A stretch of DNA of 39,027 nt, from assembly GCA_031267245.1 (NCBI GenBank), contig JAIRZL010000058.1, positions 1 through 39,027 of the forward strand, written 5' to 3'. This DNA comes from Oscillospiraceae bacterium. GTDB taxonomy: Bacteria; Bacillota; Clostridia; Oscillospirales; Ruminococcaceae. Position 1 is the stretch's first letter. Each line of letters begins with the position of its first letter. The position numbers and the translations under genes were made by a program. The notes below the pieces were generated by a model. That model was given only the letters and a program-made list of their open reading frames with translations, ran no database searches and had not been told where the DNA came from. Below are positions 1 through 9,262 of the stretch, in pieces.

Positions 1-2
1 TT

Positions 3-1859
3 GTTGGAGTCTTGCGACGAGGCCTAGCTTTGGGTGCAGGAACAACAGAAGGAATCCGGCAGCACTTGGAGCGTTGGCTGGGGGACGTCGGCGTAGCGGG
101 AACATTAGGCGATCGGTGGATGCACTCCTTTGATCTGCATGCGAAGAAAACAGAGCAGGACGTAACGTCGATTTACGCGCGATGCGAAATGGACGCCGAT
201 GAGGTCGGCCTAGACAAGCTTTTTGGCCAGGCTGTGGACGAAGCTGCAGACGCCATTTTTGCCCAGTTCGGTGGATGGTATGAAGACGCGACGGTGGCGG
301 CTGCTGATAGCGGCGACCTCGGGAAAAAGCCTGTCAGGATGGCGGACTGGCAGAAGCGCGTTTGTCAGCCTTCGGCAGCGGCATGGAACACCGTTACGTG
401 GTTGGTGCTACAAACCGTCGGTTGCGTAGGTCAGGCACATTACATGCAGCCGACAAAAAACGTTGATTTGTGCTACCCCGAGTGCTACCCCCTGCCCGAC
501 GGTTACCAGGCCAAAGAGCTTTTATTAAGGTCAGAGCATTTAACGGCTGTTGCGTTCTGGGGCGGTGGCGGCCACGACAAACTAGCAGTAGCTGACGTGC
601 TGGCCCGTTGGGTCGTGAGCAAAATTGCCCCTGGATTGGGAGAGGACGGAGGCGACTTGTTGTTGCAATTGCTGTCCTTGCGCGACGACATGCCGTGCAG
701 CGCCGGCGGCCAAAACGCAATCATAGCCGGCGAAATTTGGGGCGCTGCTGCGCCAGAACTGTGGCTGTTTTTGGGCGAAGCTGTTTTGTGTTTTTTGCAA
801 GCTGTTTCGGAGGCAGGAAGCGCGGGCATAAAAAAGCAGTCGCTTGTGCGCGGCCTCTGCAACTGGGCGTCCCCAGGCGATACAATCGACGAGCGGATGT
901 TGGAGAAAGAGTCCAATTGCTTTGCGCCCCTGGAAAAACCGCCTGGACGCGTCGGGGACTCGGAAAAGCATACGTTGCAATACGCAAAAATCCCACAAGA
1001 CCTAGTCGAAGACGGCATGGCGGGAGAAGCATACGTAGCGGTTTGTGTCATGTTAGATAGGTTGATGGCTGTTTTCACCGGGAGGACGTGGAGTAAAATA
1101 ATCGACGCACCTGGCACAGGAGGTGGCTTTTTTGGAGCACCAGCGCCATTCGCAAAGGAAATAGCAAAAAACGCGGATCCGATTCCAAGAAAATGCGATG
1201 AGTTTTTGTGGCGCGTAAAAAACCTGGTGGAAGTGCTGCCAGCTTTTTGGTTTCCGGCTGATGTTGATGGCGAGGGCGATGGGGCCGAAGCAGCGCCGGC
1301 GGGCGTCCCTCCAGTTGTTGCCGAGCCTGTTTTGGTTCCTGCGGCTGTTCCAGGGTTTGAGCTTTTGCCACCAGAACCGCTGGATTTGCCTATTTTACCG
1401 CCCGTTCTTACCAAGGCACCGCCGGATTTGGCACTGGTACCAGCAAAGGTAGCGTTGGAGTTTTTGGATTTGGCTCGCTTGCCGCGTTTCGTCCAGGGAA
1501 CTGGCGACACACCCATCCAAAGCGATCGTTGGTCAGCGAGCAAAGAAGCTCTGGAGGAAGCGGTTGCTATTTTTAGAGAGAAGACGCTTGCTATCGCTGC
1601 GTTTGCAAACGTGTGCCAAAACCTAACAAGAACAGCGGAGGCGAGGCAGTGGGAGGCGCAAAAAGCGTGGGATGCGATAACGGAACCAGATCAATTGGCC
1701 ATTGCTGCGGAGATATGCTCTGCTGAACAGAGTTTGCAGGCAACCGAGGCAGCGGTTATTTTTCGCCTTCTACATAGCCGGAGAGAGGAAGAGGCCGTGG
1801 GGGACGCCCGTAAGGCAGTAAGAGGTTCTGAGCATGCGACCAGCACAAAAGGAAGCTGA
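3..1859 (+). CDS. Modular coiled-coil family protein A (5' end outside window)
   Basis: The frame is open to the left edge, so the start lies outside the window. I do not recognise a named family, but the protein is clearly a paralogue of the gene at 2742-5279. Its first residues (VGVLRRG...GIRQHLERWL) align with residues 262-286 of that protein, so about 260 N-terminal residues are missing. Numbering from the TTG at 12, it holds the end of helical unit 1 (to about 95) and unit 2 (about 190-415, with YVAVCVMLDRLMAVFTGR at 341-358). A proline-rich linker follows (about 425-475), then a C-terminal coiled coil. There is no signal peptide or membrane segment in the visible part. Function is unknown. 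Large minus-strand ORFs over it are shadows. Confidence 0.8.
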   Translation, partial: VGVLRRGLALGAGTTEGIRQHLERWLGDVGVAGTLGDRWMHSFDLHAKKTEQDVTSIYARCEMDADEVGLDKLFGQAVDEAADAIFAQFGGWYEDATVAAADSGDLGKKPVRMADWQKRVCQPSAAAWNTVTWLVLQTVGCVGQAHYMQPTKNVDLCYPECYPLPDGYQAKELLLRSEHLTAVAFWGGGGHDKLAVADVLARWVVSKIAPGLGEDGGDLLLQLLSLRDDMPCSAGGQNAIIAGEIWGAAAPELWLFLGEAVLCFLQAVSEAGSAGIKKQSLVRGLCNWASPGDTIDERMLEKESNCFAPLEKPPGRVGDSEKHTLQYAKIPQDLVEDGMAGEAYVAVCVMLDRLMAVFTGRTWSKIIDAPGTGGGFFGAPAPFAKEIAKNADPIPRKCDEFLWRVKNLVEVLPAFWFPADVDGEGDGAEAAPAGVPPVVAEPVLVPAAVPGFELLPPEPLDLPILPPVLTKAPPDLALVPAKVALEFLDLARLPRFVQGTGDTPIQSDRWSASKEALEEAVAIFREKTLAIAAFANVCQNLTRTAEARQWEAQKAWDAITEPDQLAIAAEICSAEQSLQATEAAVIFRLLHSRREEEAVGDARKAVRGSEHATSTKGS

Positions 1860-2741
1860 AATTGACGCCTGTTTCCCGTTTTTTTGGGGAAGTGCTATTT
1901 TTAGCACGATCGACGCAAAGGGGTCCTTCGTGGCAGGAACGGCGATCGATCGATAAAAGAATTGCAGCAACAAGTTCGGGAGGCCCCCTGCGTTTCGCAC
2001 GTCGGCCAACAACGGCCGAAGGACGCAGAAGCAAAAAAAACAGGGCGATTCTACGCTTCTGCGAGCAGGCACCGCTAACCGGTCCCCTGATGCCGACGAG
2101 CGAAACAGGCGGGGAAGCGACACCATGAGTTTAACAGAGCCGGCCAGGCAAACGAGGCCGAGGAACCAGCACAGCAGAGTCTCCGCCGCTGCGGCACTTT
2201 TCTTTTACAATAGCGTGTGCTTGCTTGCCGTGATTCTCGACATTGGACGCTCCCCACACGGCCATTACTGTTTCTGTGTTCAATCCTGGGCCAGCGGCAG
2301 AAGCTGAAAACCCACACGCAAGGAAGGAACAAGCCACACAAAAGGCCGTAGCCGCCGAACGGCAAGGAGACGAGGATCTTATGGTGGAACAGAACCAGAG
2401 TAAAAAACCTAAAAGTGCGACAGGGTTCGCTGGCCCACCTGTATCAGGCGACAGACCGCTACCGCTATGCAGATTGCTTTATTGCCGCGCAAACTTCGAA
2501 AAGCGGAGGAACACTTTTGGCTGGCGTGCAGGGGCGCTGGGAACGGCAAGGCCCAAACGGCAAAAAGAAAGCGGCTGCGGCCGAGGAACCTTTTTGTGGT
2601 GCCTTTAGTACGTAGCTTGCGTGACGGCAAAACCGCAAGGTGCAGCGCTAAGGATTCCCATTTGCTGGTCGATCATTTAAATGTATGCTGGTACAAACAT
2701 GAATGTGATTTTCAAAGAAGCAAACAAGGAGAAAAACAACA
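1860..2741 (+). pseudogene. Decayed spacer with beta-hairpin relics between A and B
   Basis: This 880-bp spacer has no intact gene. Two short coding-like relics resemble each other and the N-terminus of gene D. At 1891-1953 the frame reads SAIFSTIDAKGSFVAGTAI and then stops. At about 2415-2615 a 66-codon frame contains RYRYADCFIAAQ...GGTLLAGVQGRW and then stops. The second relic even keeps a ribosome-site-like GGAGGA followed by a TTG and GGC GTG CAG codons, exactly as at the start of D (7613-7642). I read the spacer as the eroded 5' part of former paralogues. Protein-level similarity is short, so this is inference. Confidence 0.5.
2726..2732 (+). promoter_or_regulatory. Ribosome binding site of B, shared 5' pattern
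   Basis: AAGGAGA followed by an A-rich spacer and ATGGGA. Almost the same initiation region precedes gene C (5674-5691) and, on the other strand, the small secreted-protein gene at 38700. Confidence 0.7.
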
Positions 2742-5279
2742 ATGGGAACAACTGCTGCCACTCAATTTTGTGCACACCGCAATGACTTGCAAATTCAGCA
2801 CAAAAAGCTCCTAGAGAAAATCACAGATCAATCAGTAGGCAGTCAAATACCACAAGATACCATAGAACGTTTCGAATCAGCGGCCATGCTGGAGCACTGC
2901 GGGGCACAGGCAAAGGAAGCAGAAAAAGCGTCAAGGATGGAAGCAACGCACAAGCAAGCCGCTGAGCTGGCAAGCGATACATCAAGGATGCTGCGGGCCT
3001 TGGCGCTGGAGGCCGAAGCTGCAATGGCAGGTGACCACGCATCAAAGGAGAGAGTCGCAAAAAAAGCAGCGGTCGTGAAGGAAGCAGCCAGCCAGCTACT
3101 CGAAGGCGCTGTAACTGCCCGGGGCACACCGATTCTGGATGCTGTGAGGAACGGTAGTGTTGATGTTTGTGGCATTGATGTCCCATTGGGGATCGATTTG
3201 GACCATAGGTCGGCGAAACCAGCGAAAGCTGCAGCGGGCGCTGCGGCGCCCGCAAACGAAATTGACTATATTATTGCTAACGGAATAGGGATTATTGATG
3301 CAGCGGCAAAACAACCAGACGCAAATTTCGCGTCCGTTCTGAAAGCTGCGCAGGATCTTTTCATGACGGAACCCAACGATGACCTAAGGGCGGCTCTTCA
3401 GGCTCTCATTGGCGACGATATTTTGGGTGCCGTAAATCAACTAGAAAATGGCAAGTTGGAAGCAGCCTGGGGAACCGGCTCTGTGACCTGTTTAGCAGAA
3501 TTTTTGTTTTCTATCATTGAAATGGTTGGGTTCTTGCGAACTTGTATGGCCAGAAAATTAGCAACCCAGCAAGAACTAAAAACACACTTGGAGAGCTGGT
3601 TGTTGACTTCAGCCGCACCAAACGGTTTTGGGGCAGAACAGGCAAAACTAGAAATGAACATAGCCAGTCGGCAAGGGGCGCCAGTGCCCGTATTGCCGGC
3701 GGACGCATATGCTCCGGCAAACTGGCAAGCAGCAGAACCGACGCTGGATGTTTCCGTTGGCGGGATCTTTGACGCGTTCGTGGATCAGGTTTTTAGCTTT
3801 TACACAGCAAGAGACGAGGCTAGTGCCGTGCCACCCGGATCCTGTGTAGGCCTGGGCAGAGCCGCAAGCGTTAGGCTCTCTTCGCCGGAAAGAAAAGGCG
3901 TGAGGCCAGCGATTGCAGGAATCGATGCGTTGATTATTGCTGTTCGCCAATTGACGGAGGCCTTTCCTGAAGAAAACTGGCGCGGGCTTGCTGCTGCGCC
4001 TTCCACACAAACGAGACCAAAAATGGAAACAGCGGCGAGTCGCTGGCAATGGTTTTTAGCAAATGCCACAGACAACTGGACGGACACTTGTCGCTTGCCG
4101 GGCGGAGGAGGAGGCCTTCCTGATTGGGCCACACCGGCCCAGACGTCCTGTAACTTGGTCAATCTGCTCTCTTCGTGTTTAACGGGCAAATTTGGCGAAA
4201 ACGTCCTAAGAATGGCAAACGCCGATGATGGGGCCTTGGTGGGATTCTGCGGTCGAACGGACCCAGACCCAGCGGCCATTACTTTACATTTTTGGGCTGA
4301 CGACAAATTCTTTGCGTGGGTCCGCTATGGCTACGCGTTAATAGATTTTGTGAAAGCGATTTGCGGAGCCGCCATGGCCGGCGTGACAAAAGAGGAATGC
4401 CACACAAATTTCGCAACTTGGTTTTACAAAAGCGAATTTGGCGGTAGGACAGCGTTAGACTCCTTGTATGCAGCGTCCTGTGCCGGCAAATCAACCAGCG
4501 AGCAACGATACGACGGCGTGTACTTCTACGCTGTAGAATCACTGGCTGCCGCTGGTAACGCGCATGACGCCGCGTTTTTTCGTTTGTGTCTTGCTTTGGA
4601 TACGCTCTTGGCTGTGTACAGCAATAGGGTGCTCAACATAGACAGCAACGGCAGCGCCGCAAACGCTGCGAGGCAAGGCTTTGGCCTAGAAACGGCCAAT
4701 CCAGAATGGCCGGTTCTCTGTATACAACCGCGATGGATAGGTTTCGAGAGCTTTAGTTTGTTTGTCCGTCGAGTGATAGACGCCGCCCCGTTCGATGAAT
4801 GGCGGCTGCCTCCTGGCGAAGAATGGGTCGCGCAGGAACTGCCAACGGGCACGCAATCGCTGAGCGAATTGGCGGCAGTCGGGGCGACGGCGAGCACAAC
4901 GGAGCCGTTTTCTCCGCGCTCATTACCAGCTTTTGTTGTGGCGGCCGACGGAACAATAAATGCAGCAGAGTGGCAGGATGCAATCGCCGAATGGCGCGAC
5001 GCAGTGGATTTTTACCGAACGAAAGCTCAACAATGTGGAACCAACGCAGCTTTCGCCAGTTCTGTGTTTTCGCTGGCACACACAAACGCCGTTATTACCA
5101 GCGAAGCATATAGGCACCGTTTTACGCTAGACCCGTTACAAATAGTGGCTCTGATCGCCAATGTAGAGCAGGAGCTACAAAGAAATGACGGGGCATTTAT
5201 TCAACGCTTGGCCGATACCAAACGACAACAGGAGGCAGTGGAACAGACACGGCAAGTTTTGTATCCTGCAGAAAAGTAG
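2742..5279 (+). CDS. Modular coiled-coil family protein B, two helical units
   Basis: An 845-aa protein of a family I do not recognise. The start is set by AAGGAGA at 2726-2732, nine bases before ATG. Layout: N-terminal coiled coil rich in Ala, Glu and Lys (about 15-125); a short beta-like VCGIDVPLGIDL (142-152); helical unit 1 (about 195-420); helical unit 2 (about 465-695); linker; C-terminal coiled coil (about 745-842). Units 1 and 2 are internal duplicates: residues 251-286 align with 523-561, and AGIDALIIAVRQL...ENWRG with IGFESFSLFVRRV...DEWR. Unit 2 carries FRLCLALDTLLAVYSNR (613-629), the family motif. There is no signal peptide or transmembrane segment, so it is probably cytosolic or exported by a non-Sec route. 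GC content is visibly higher than in the housekeeping genes to the right. Confidence 0.85.
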   Translation: MGTTAATQFCAHRNDLQIQHKKLLEKITDQSVGSQIPQDTIERFESAAMLEHCGAQAKEAEKASRMEATHKQAAELASDTSRMLRALALEAEAAMAGDHASKERVAKKAAVVKEAASQLLEGAVTARGTPILDAVRNGSVDVCGIDVPLGIDLDHRSAKPAKAAAGAAAPANEIDYIIANGIGIIDAAAKQPDANFASVLKAAQDLFMTEPNDDLRAALQALIGDDILGAVNQLENGKLEAAWGTGSVTCLAEFLFSIIEMVGFLRTCMARKLATQQELKTHLESWLLTSAAPNGFGAEQAKLEMNIASRQGAPVPVLPADAYAPANWQAAEPTLDVSVGGIFDAFVDQVFSFYTARDEASAVPPGSCVGLGRAASVRLSSPERKGVRPAIAGIDALIIAVRQLTEAFPEENWRGLAAAPSTQTRPKMETAASRWQWFLANATDNWTDTCRLPGGGGGLPDWATPAQTSCNLVNLLSSCLTGKFGENVLRMANADDGALVGFCGRTDPDPAAITLHFWADDKFFAWVRYGYALIDFVKAICGAAMAGVTKEECHTNFATWFYKSEFGGRTALDSLYAASCAGKSTSEQRYDGVYFYAVESLAAAGNAHDAAFFRLCLALDTLLAVYSNRVLNIDSNGSAANAARQGFGLETANPEWPVLCIQPRWIGFESFSLFVRRVIDAAPFDEWRLPPGEEWVAQELPTGTQSLSELAAVGATASTTEPFSPRSLPAFVVAADGTINAAEWQDAIAEWRDAVDFYRTKAQQCGTNAAFASSVFSLAHTNAVITSEAYRHRFTLDPLQIVALIANVEQELQRNDGAFIQRLADTKRQQEAVEQTRQVLYPAEK

Positions 5280-5688
5280 CCTACTCAACAAAACGCAAGC
5301 AACAGCCAGGGGGACATGTTGTTTGCTGCATTGGTAGGTTGCTTTTTTGCTTTGTGGGGCGCAAACGCTAAGCAGCTTGTTGCGAAAAGAACGAGCGCGA
5401 TGGTTGCACACGGTGATCCTGCTATGCGACGCTTAATGCTCGGCATCTTCCCGGCGTTTTTTACAGAGAGCAACAGCAAACGGCAACCTGGTCGCTTTTT
5501 GTTGCCTTCTTGTTTCGCCTTTTTTGTAGGAGGGTTGCTGTCACACTTTTTTGCAGTTGTTTTTTATTGCCCAATCGCTCTCTTTTTGAGAAGCCCCTAA
5601 AGTTAACGGCCCAGCGGCCGATTTATTGGGTAGCGAAAAAAGAAACGAGGCGTTATTAAAAAAACAAATAAAAAAGGAGAAAAGAACA
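5280..5688 (+). other. Spacer between B and C
   Basis: This 409-bp gap has no convincing gene. One open frame (5316-5600) encodes hydrophobic, Phe- and Leu-rich sequence that could be another decayed relic of the kind seen in the neighbouring spacers, but the resemblance is weak. The A-rich run before 5689 is the initiation region of C. Confidence 0.35.
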
Positions 5689-7239
5689 ATGGGAGCAGGT
5701 GTAACGGACGCAACGAACAAGACGCTACAAATAGCACAGGCAGAACAAAAGGTGGCGAATAGACAGACGCAGACAGGCCGCAGGGAACAAGATCCGGTCC
5801 ACAACCCGGGGGGCTTTGTGCGCGTCCAGCAATTAACCGACCAGCTGACGAACCTAATGGTAGAACACAAATCCTTGGAAGCAGCAAAGGCAACAACGGA
5901 AGATGTTGTGGCGTCAATAAAGGACGCCACAGAACTACTGCGGAAAGCAAAAAACGACCTGCTAGCCGCGGACGGCCAGAACGCGGCTGTGGCAGCAACG
6001 ACAGCCAAAGCAGTCCAGACATCCGTCACGGCCTACAACCTGCTGATGACGAGCGGCCAGACAAGGACAGGGGCAAACGTTTGGGAGGCCGGCAGAGCAA
6101 TAAAATCGGCCGCTGTTTTCGGTAACGAGATACCGTTCGTTTTGCCGGACGCTTCGCGAAACGCGTTTGATTGGACGGCCATAGATACTACCTGGAACGC
6201 TGCAGTGACGGCGGCGAAAGCGGCAACTATAACCACGGGCGCCAACGTGTTTGCGGCGCTCGCCGGGGCCTTACCAGGCGGCGCTGTCCCCATTCTGTCG
6301 AAGTTGAAGGCTGTGGTGACCGCAATGAACGCCCCTAACGGCGCAGAAGGTGGCACAAACGCCATGATGGCGAAGTACTCGGCGGCCGAGGCGCGCGCAT
6401 TTGTGGATTTGTTGGTCGGGTTGTATAACGCCACAAAAGGCTGGGTCTCCAGCACAGGCGCCACGAGCGTTTCTGGCAAAGCACTGATTAAGCGCGTGGT
6501 GGGCGTGCCAGGGAGTGGGGGAGTTTGTGAAATCGTCAAAGGCGGTGCCAACGCCGGTAACACCGGTGTCCTTAGCGCTGCCGTTTACTCGCATGGAGGT
6601 GGCTTTGTGTTGGACGACCCGTTCGGCACAACGAAAGCGGATGTATTGCCTTTCGCGTTGGCTATAGACAAAGTTTATATGCAGTTCCTGGGCAGGGCAA
6701 CTCCCCCCGACGCTTCGTTGGCGGCGTCTGGTTTGGGAGCGCAGGCCGCCGCCGTAGCGAACGCCGGAACTGACCAGACTCACATGCCGAAGGACGCGAC
6801 AATACAAGCAGTGGCGATTAGCTTTGCAGGTCTACTGGATGATGTTGACTTTGTCGCCACCGCAACGGGTGTGGTGGCCCCCCCAGTCGTTGTTCCTCCG
6901 TTCACTGCCGCCGGCGGCGCGGTTTTAAGCGGAGCTGCGCTAAAAGCCGCATTATTGCCGCTGACACAGCAAATAGATAAGTTGCAAAACAGCACTGTCG
7001 CTTGCGCACAAATGGCCGTGTTTTTAGACCAGCTGGCCACGTCTGTTACTTCGGCAGCGAAAACGGTGCAGGAAGGGCTCGCACAAATAGAGCAGATAGA
7101 GCCCCTAGAGGCTGTTAGGGCCGAAGGAGAGGCGACACAGAGGGTGGACATGGCCCGAGGTGCGCTGATAAGCCTACTGTCTCAGCAAACAAAAGCAGGC
7201 GAAAGTGCGCAAGAAGCCAGAAGGATTCTGGCGCGTTGA
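5689..7239 (+). CDS. Modular coiled-coil family protein C, one helical unit
   Basis: A 516-aa paralogue of B. The frame opens at a TTG at 5626, but ATG at 5689 has AAGGAGA eight bases upstream and is chosen. Layout: N-terminal coiled coil (about 10-115); AAVFGNEIPFVL (141-152), equivalent to the short beta motif of B and D; one helical unit (about 180-395) with FVDLLVGLYNATKGW (238-252) and LPFALAIDKVYMQFLGR (320-336), matching the LCLALDTLLAVY motif of B; a Pro/Val linker near 395-405; and a C-terminal coiled coil (about 415-513). It is very rich in Ala, Gly and Thr. No signal peptide or membrane segment. Function unknown; a structural or effector role cannot be decided. Confidence 0.85.
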   Translation: MGAGVTDATNKTLQIAQAEQKVANRQTQTGRREQDPVHNPGGFVRVQQLTDQLTNLMVEHKSLEAAKATTEDVVASIKDATELLRKAKNDLLAADGQNAAVAATTAKAVQTSVTAYNLLMTSGQTRTGANVWEAGRAIKSAAVFGNEIPFVLPDASRNAFDWTAIDTTWNAAVTAAKAATITTGANVFAALAGALPGGAVPILSKLKAVVTAMNAPNGAEGGTNAMMAKYSAAEARAFVDLLVGLYNATKGWVSSTGATSVSGKALIKRVVGVPGSGGVCEIVKGGANAGNTGVLSAAVYSHGGGFVLDDPFGTTKADVLPFALAIDKVYMQFLGRATPPDASLAASGLGAQAAAVANAGTDQTHMPKDATIQAVAISFAGLLDDVDFVATATGVVAPPVVVPPFTAAGGAVLSGAALKAALLPLTQQIDKLQNSTVACAQMAVFLDQLATSVTSAAKTVQEGLAQIEQIEPLEAVRAEGEATQRVDMARGALISLLSQQTKAGESAQEARRILAR

Positions 7240-7627
7240 AGCGAGGCAGATAAAGTTGTTATGTCGTGTTCCTACGTGTTTGTGTCGAAAAACCCAGATG
7301 GCGCCTTCTGGGTTGGGGGCAGTAGACCACCGGAGCCGCTCTGGCGTGCAGCGCGGATTACAGGTCCGATGACTGTGATTGGTGCTTCTGCGCCAGCCAG
7401 CTGGTCGTTTTCGCTTTTCATTGCAGTGAAAAGCAAGCACGGCCAGGCAACAGCAAACGCACGTAGGACGGTCGGATGGAGCGGTGCGCGAAAGCCACGA
7501 ACGACGATAGAGACATTGCTGTCGTTTGCTGTTGCTTGTGAGGCCGTCTGCGGAACGGCTTTTGCCAGCGAGCGGCTACAGATTTTATGTTCTTTTTGTC
7601 ACCGGAACGCTGAAGGAGGACGAGCTC
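7240..7627 (+). pseudogene. Decayed spacer with hairpin relics between C and D
   Basis: Just after the stop of C, frame 7261 reads SYVFVSKNPDGAFWVGG, which parallels the relic just after the stop of A (IFSTIDAKGSFVAGTAI). This frame stays open to 7728 but overlaps D in another frame, so it is not taken as a gene. Near 7575-7640 the D frame reads YRFYVLFVTGTLKEDELLVG, a second hairpin-like relic that runs into the start of D. Confidence 0.45.
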
Positions 7628-9244
7628 TTGGTTGGCGTGCAGATCTTTGCGGAAAATGGACTATGGCAACAGCAGCGAAAGTCGCTGGCTGGGGCACAAC
7701 AAAAGTTTTTCGCTGCTGTTGCTCGTAGCGACCGCAGCGATGGGAGAGCAGAGCTAACCGGCAAGTCAGCAACAAACGCACAAAAGGAACAACAACGGGA
7801 AGTTCTGGCGACCGCAGAAAGGAATCACCGCTTATCGGAACGTTGTGTTGAGCTGTGCGGGCTGGGTAAACAATACATGCGTCAAATACAAGCGCTCCTG
7901 CAAGAGGCGGAAGCTATAGCTTTAACCGCTGCGGCTGCGGCGCCGGCTGTGGTGGCGCGGGCACAAAAGAAAGTAGATGAAAACGTTGCGCTCGTTAACT
8001 TGTTGTTACGCGAGGCGCAAACGGAGGAAGGTGTGCGTGTCGTTGAAGCAATGCCAGAACAAAAGGTGTGTTTTTGTGACCAGGAAATACCAATGGACGT
8101 GCCGTTTGATTTGGGCGACCATCAGTTGCAATGCGAAACCCGCGGCACGTTGGCGGTGGCGCTGAAGGAGCTAACAGCAACGGCATCAGCGGCTGGTGCC
8201 ACATCAGATGATGTTTTGGCAACTGGCCGCGATTTGTGTTCGCGGATGACAGATACAAATTTGGGCGCGCGTATCAGCTGGTTTCTTTCCGACACCGGTT
8301 TTTTGGCGGCACAGCGACAAAATGGGGGAATCTGTTCCGTTTTAACAGGCGCATCAGCGGCGCAAACGTTCGTCCTCGTGTGCGTCCTTTTTGAGCTAGC
8401 GACAGCTGTTTATGAGGCCGCCTGCGACGCAACTATGACATCGACACTGTTAGTTACGACAATAAGGGCGGTGATGCCGGGTATCTCGAGAAGCAATTCT
8501 CAAGCGAAAGCGGCGTTTGACCAGGTGAGGGCCCACAGTGACTATCGTCACACCACGCCCCTACTGACAGGTTATCAAGATCCGGTTTCGGGAAAAAGCG
8601 TTTTGGTTAATTCTACGTTGCCGATTGCGCCGGCCACATATGAAAAGCTCTGCCTGGCAGCGGATAAAGCAACGCTCACTTTGTTGGGTTTTGAGTATGG
8701 ACCCGCTGTAGCTTGGCCAACAGAGGTTCTTACTCTCGGTGTGCCGGCGTGGGACCTCCCCGGCGCGGGCGCACCGCCGCCCAATTTATTCCTTAGTCAG
8801 AACGGCATTACGCAGTCGGTGTATGCCATGCGCGAGTTCGCGACAGGGATAAGCGTGCAAGAGGCGAAGGAAGCGGCTGGGCGAGGCTTTTTGCTAGAAT
8901 CCCCAAAACTGAGCAGCGCTGCGGGAGTCGCCCTCAAAAAGACAGAATTGGTGGTAAGACTAAAGAAGCTTGCTGGGGCGCGGCAACGGGCCTGCTTGCG
9001 AACGGTAGAGTACGCGACAGCAGAAGCGATCGCAAAATCGCTAGTAAATTTGGAGCAGGAGAGAACTTTTTTTTTGCGGAGGCAGCTTGCTCTTTTAGAG
9101 CCTGATGAGTTGGCGCGGATCGGGGAACAAATGTGCCTCGCCGATGAGGTGTCGCGTATAACGGGAGCCATAACCACACAATTGGTTTTTTGTGCACGAG
9201 ACAGTGAGATCCTGGAAGAAGCAAGGCGCAAAGCGCGGGGATAA
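7628..9244 (+). CDS. Modular coiled-coil family protein D, one helical unit
   Basis: About 538 aa from a TTG at 7628, chosen because AAGGAGGA (7613-7620) lies seven bases upstream. The frame is open back to 7526, so a longer protein is possible. Layout from the TTG: Gln-rich start; N-terminal coiled coil (about 45-140); VCFCDQEIPMDVPFDL (147-162), matching the beta motif of B; helical unit (about 190-380) with TFVLVCVLFELATAVYEAA (247-265) and YEKLCLAADKATLTLLGF (338-355), the family signature; a Gly/Pro linker; and a C-terminal coiled coil (about 435-537) ending in EEARRKARG. No signal peptide. It is the last intact member of the array. Confidence 0.8.
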   Translation: MVGVQIFAENGLWQQQRKSLAGAQQKFFAAVARSDRSDGRAELTGKSATNAQKEQQREVLATAERNHRLSERCVELCGLGKQYMRQIQALLQEAEAIALTAAAAAPAVVARAQKKVDENVALVNLLLREAQTEEGVRVVEAMPEQKVCFCDQEIPMDVPFDLGDHQLQCETRGTLAVALKELTATASAAGATSDDVLATGRDLCSRMTDTNLGARISWFLSDTGFLAAQRQNGGICSVLTGASAAQTFVLVCVLFELATAVYEAACDATMTSTLLVTTIRAVMPGISRSNSQAKAAFDQVRAHSDYRHTTPLLTGYQDPVSGKSVLVNSTLPIAPATYEKLCLAADKATLTLLGFEYGPAVAWPTEVLTLGVPAWDLPGAGAPPPNLFLSQNGITQSVYAMREFATGISVQEAKEAAGRGFLLESPKLSSAAGVALKKTELVVRLKKLAGARQRACLRTVEYATAEAIAKSLVNLEQERTFFLRRQLALLEPDELARIGEQMCLADEVSRITGAITTQLVFCARDSEILEEARRKARG

Positions 9245-9262
9245 GAGGCCTACGCAAAAACA

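Noticed and set aside
503-1543. Long minus-strand frame (346 codons) opposite gene A
   Set aside because: It lies antisense to a well-supported family gene, is Ser/Pro/Gly-rich as expected for a shadow, and has no ribosome site.
7261-7728. 155-codon plus-strand frame between C and D as a real gene
   Set aside because: It has no ribosome site and overlaps D in another frame; only its first 20 or so codons look family-related, so it is treated as a relic.
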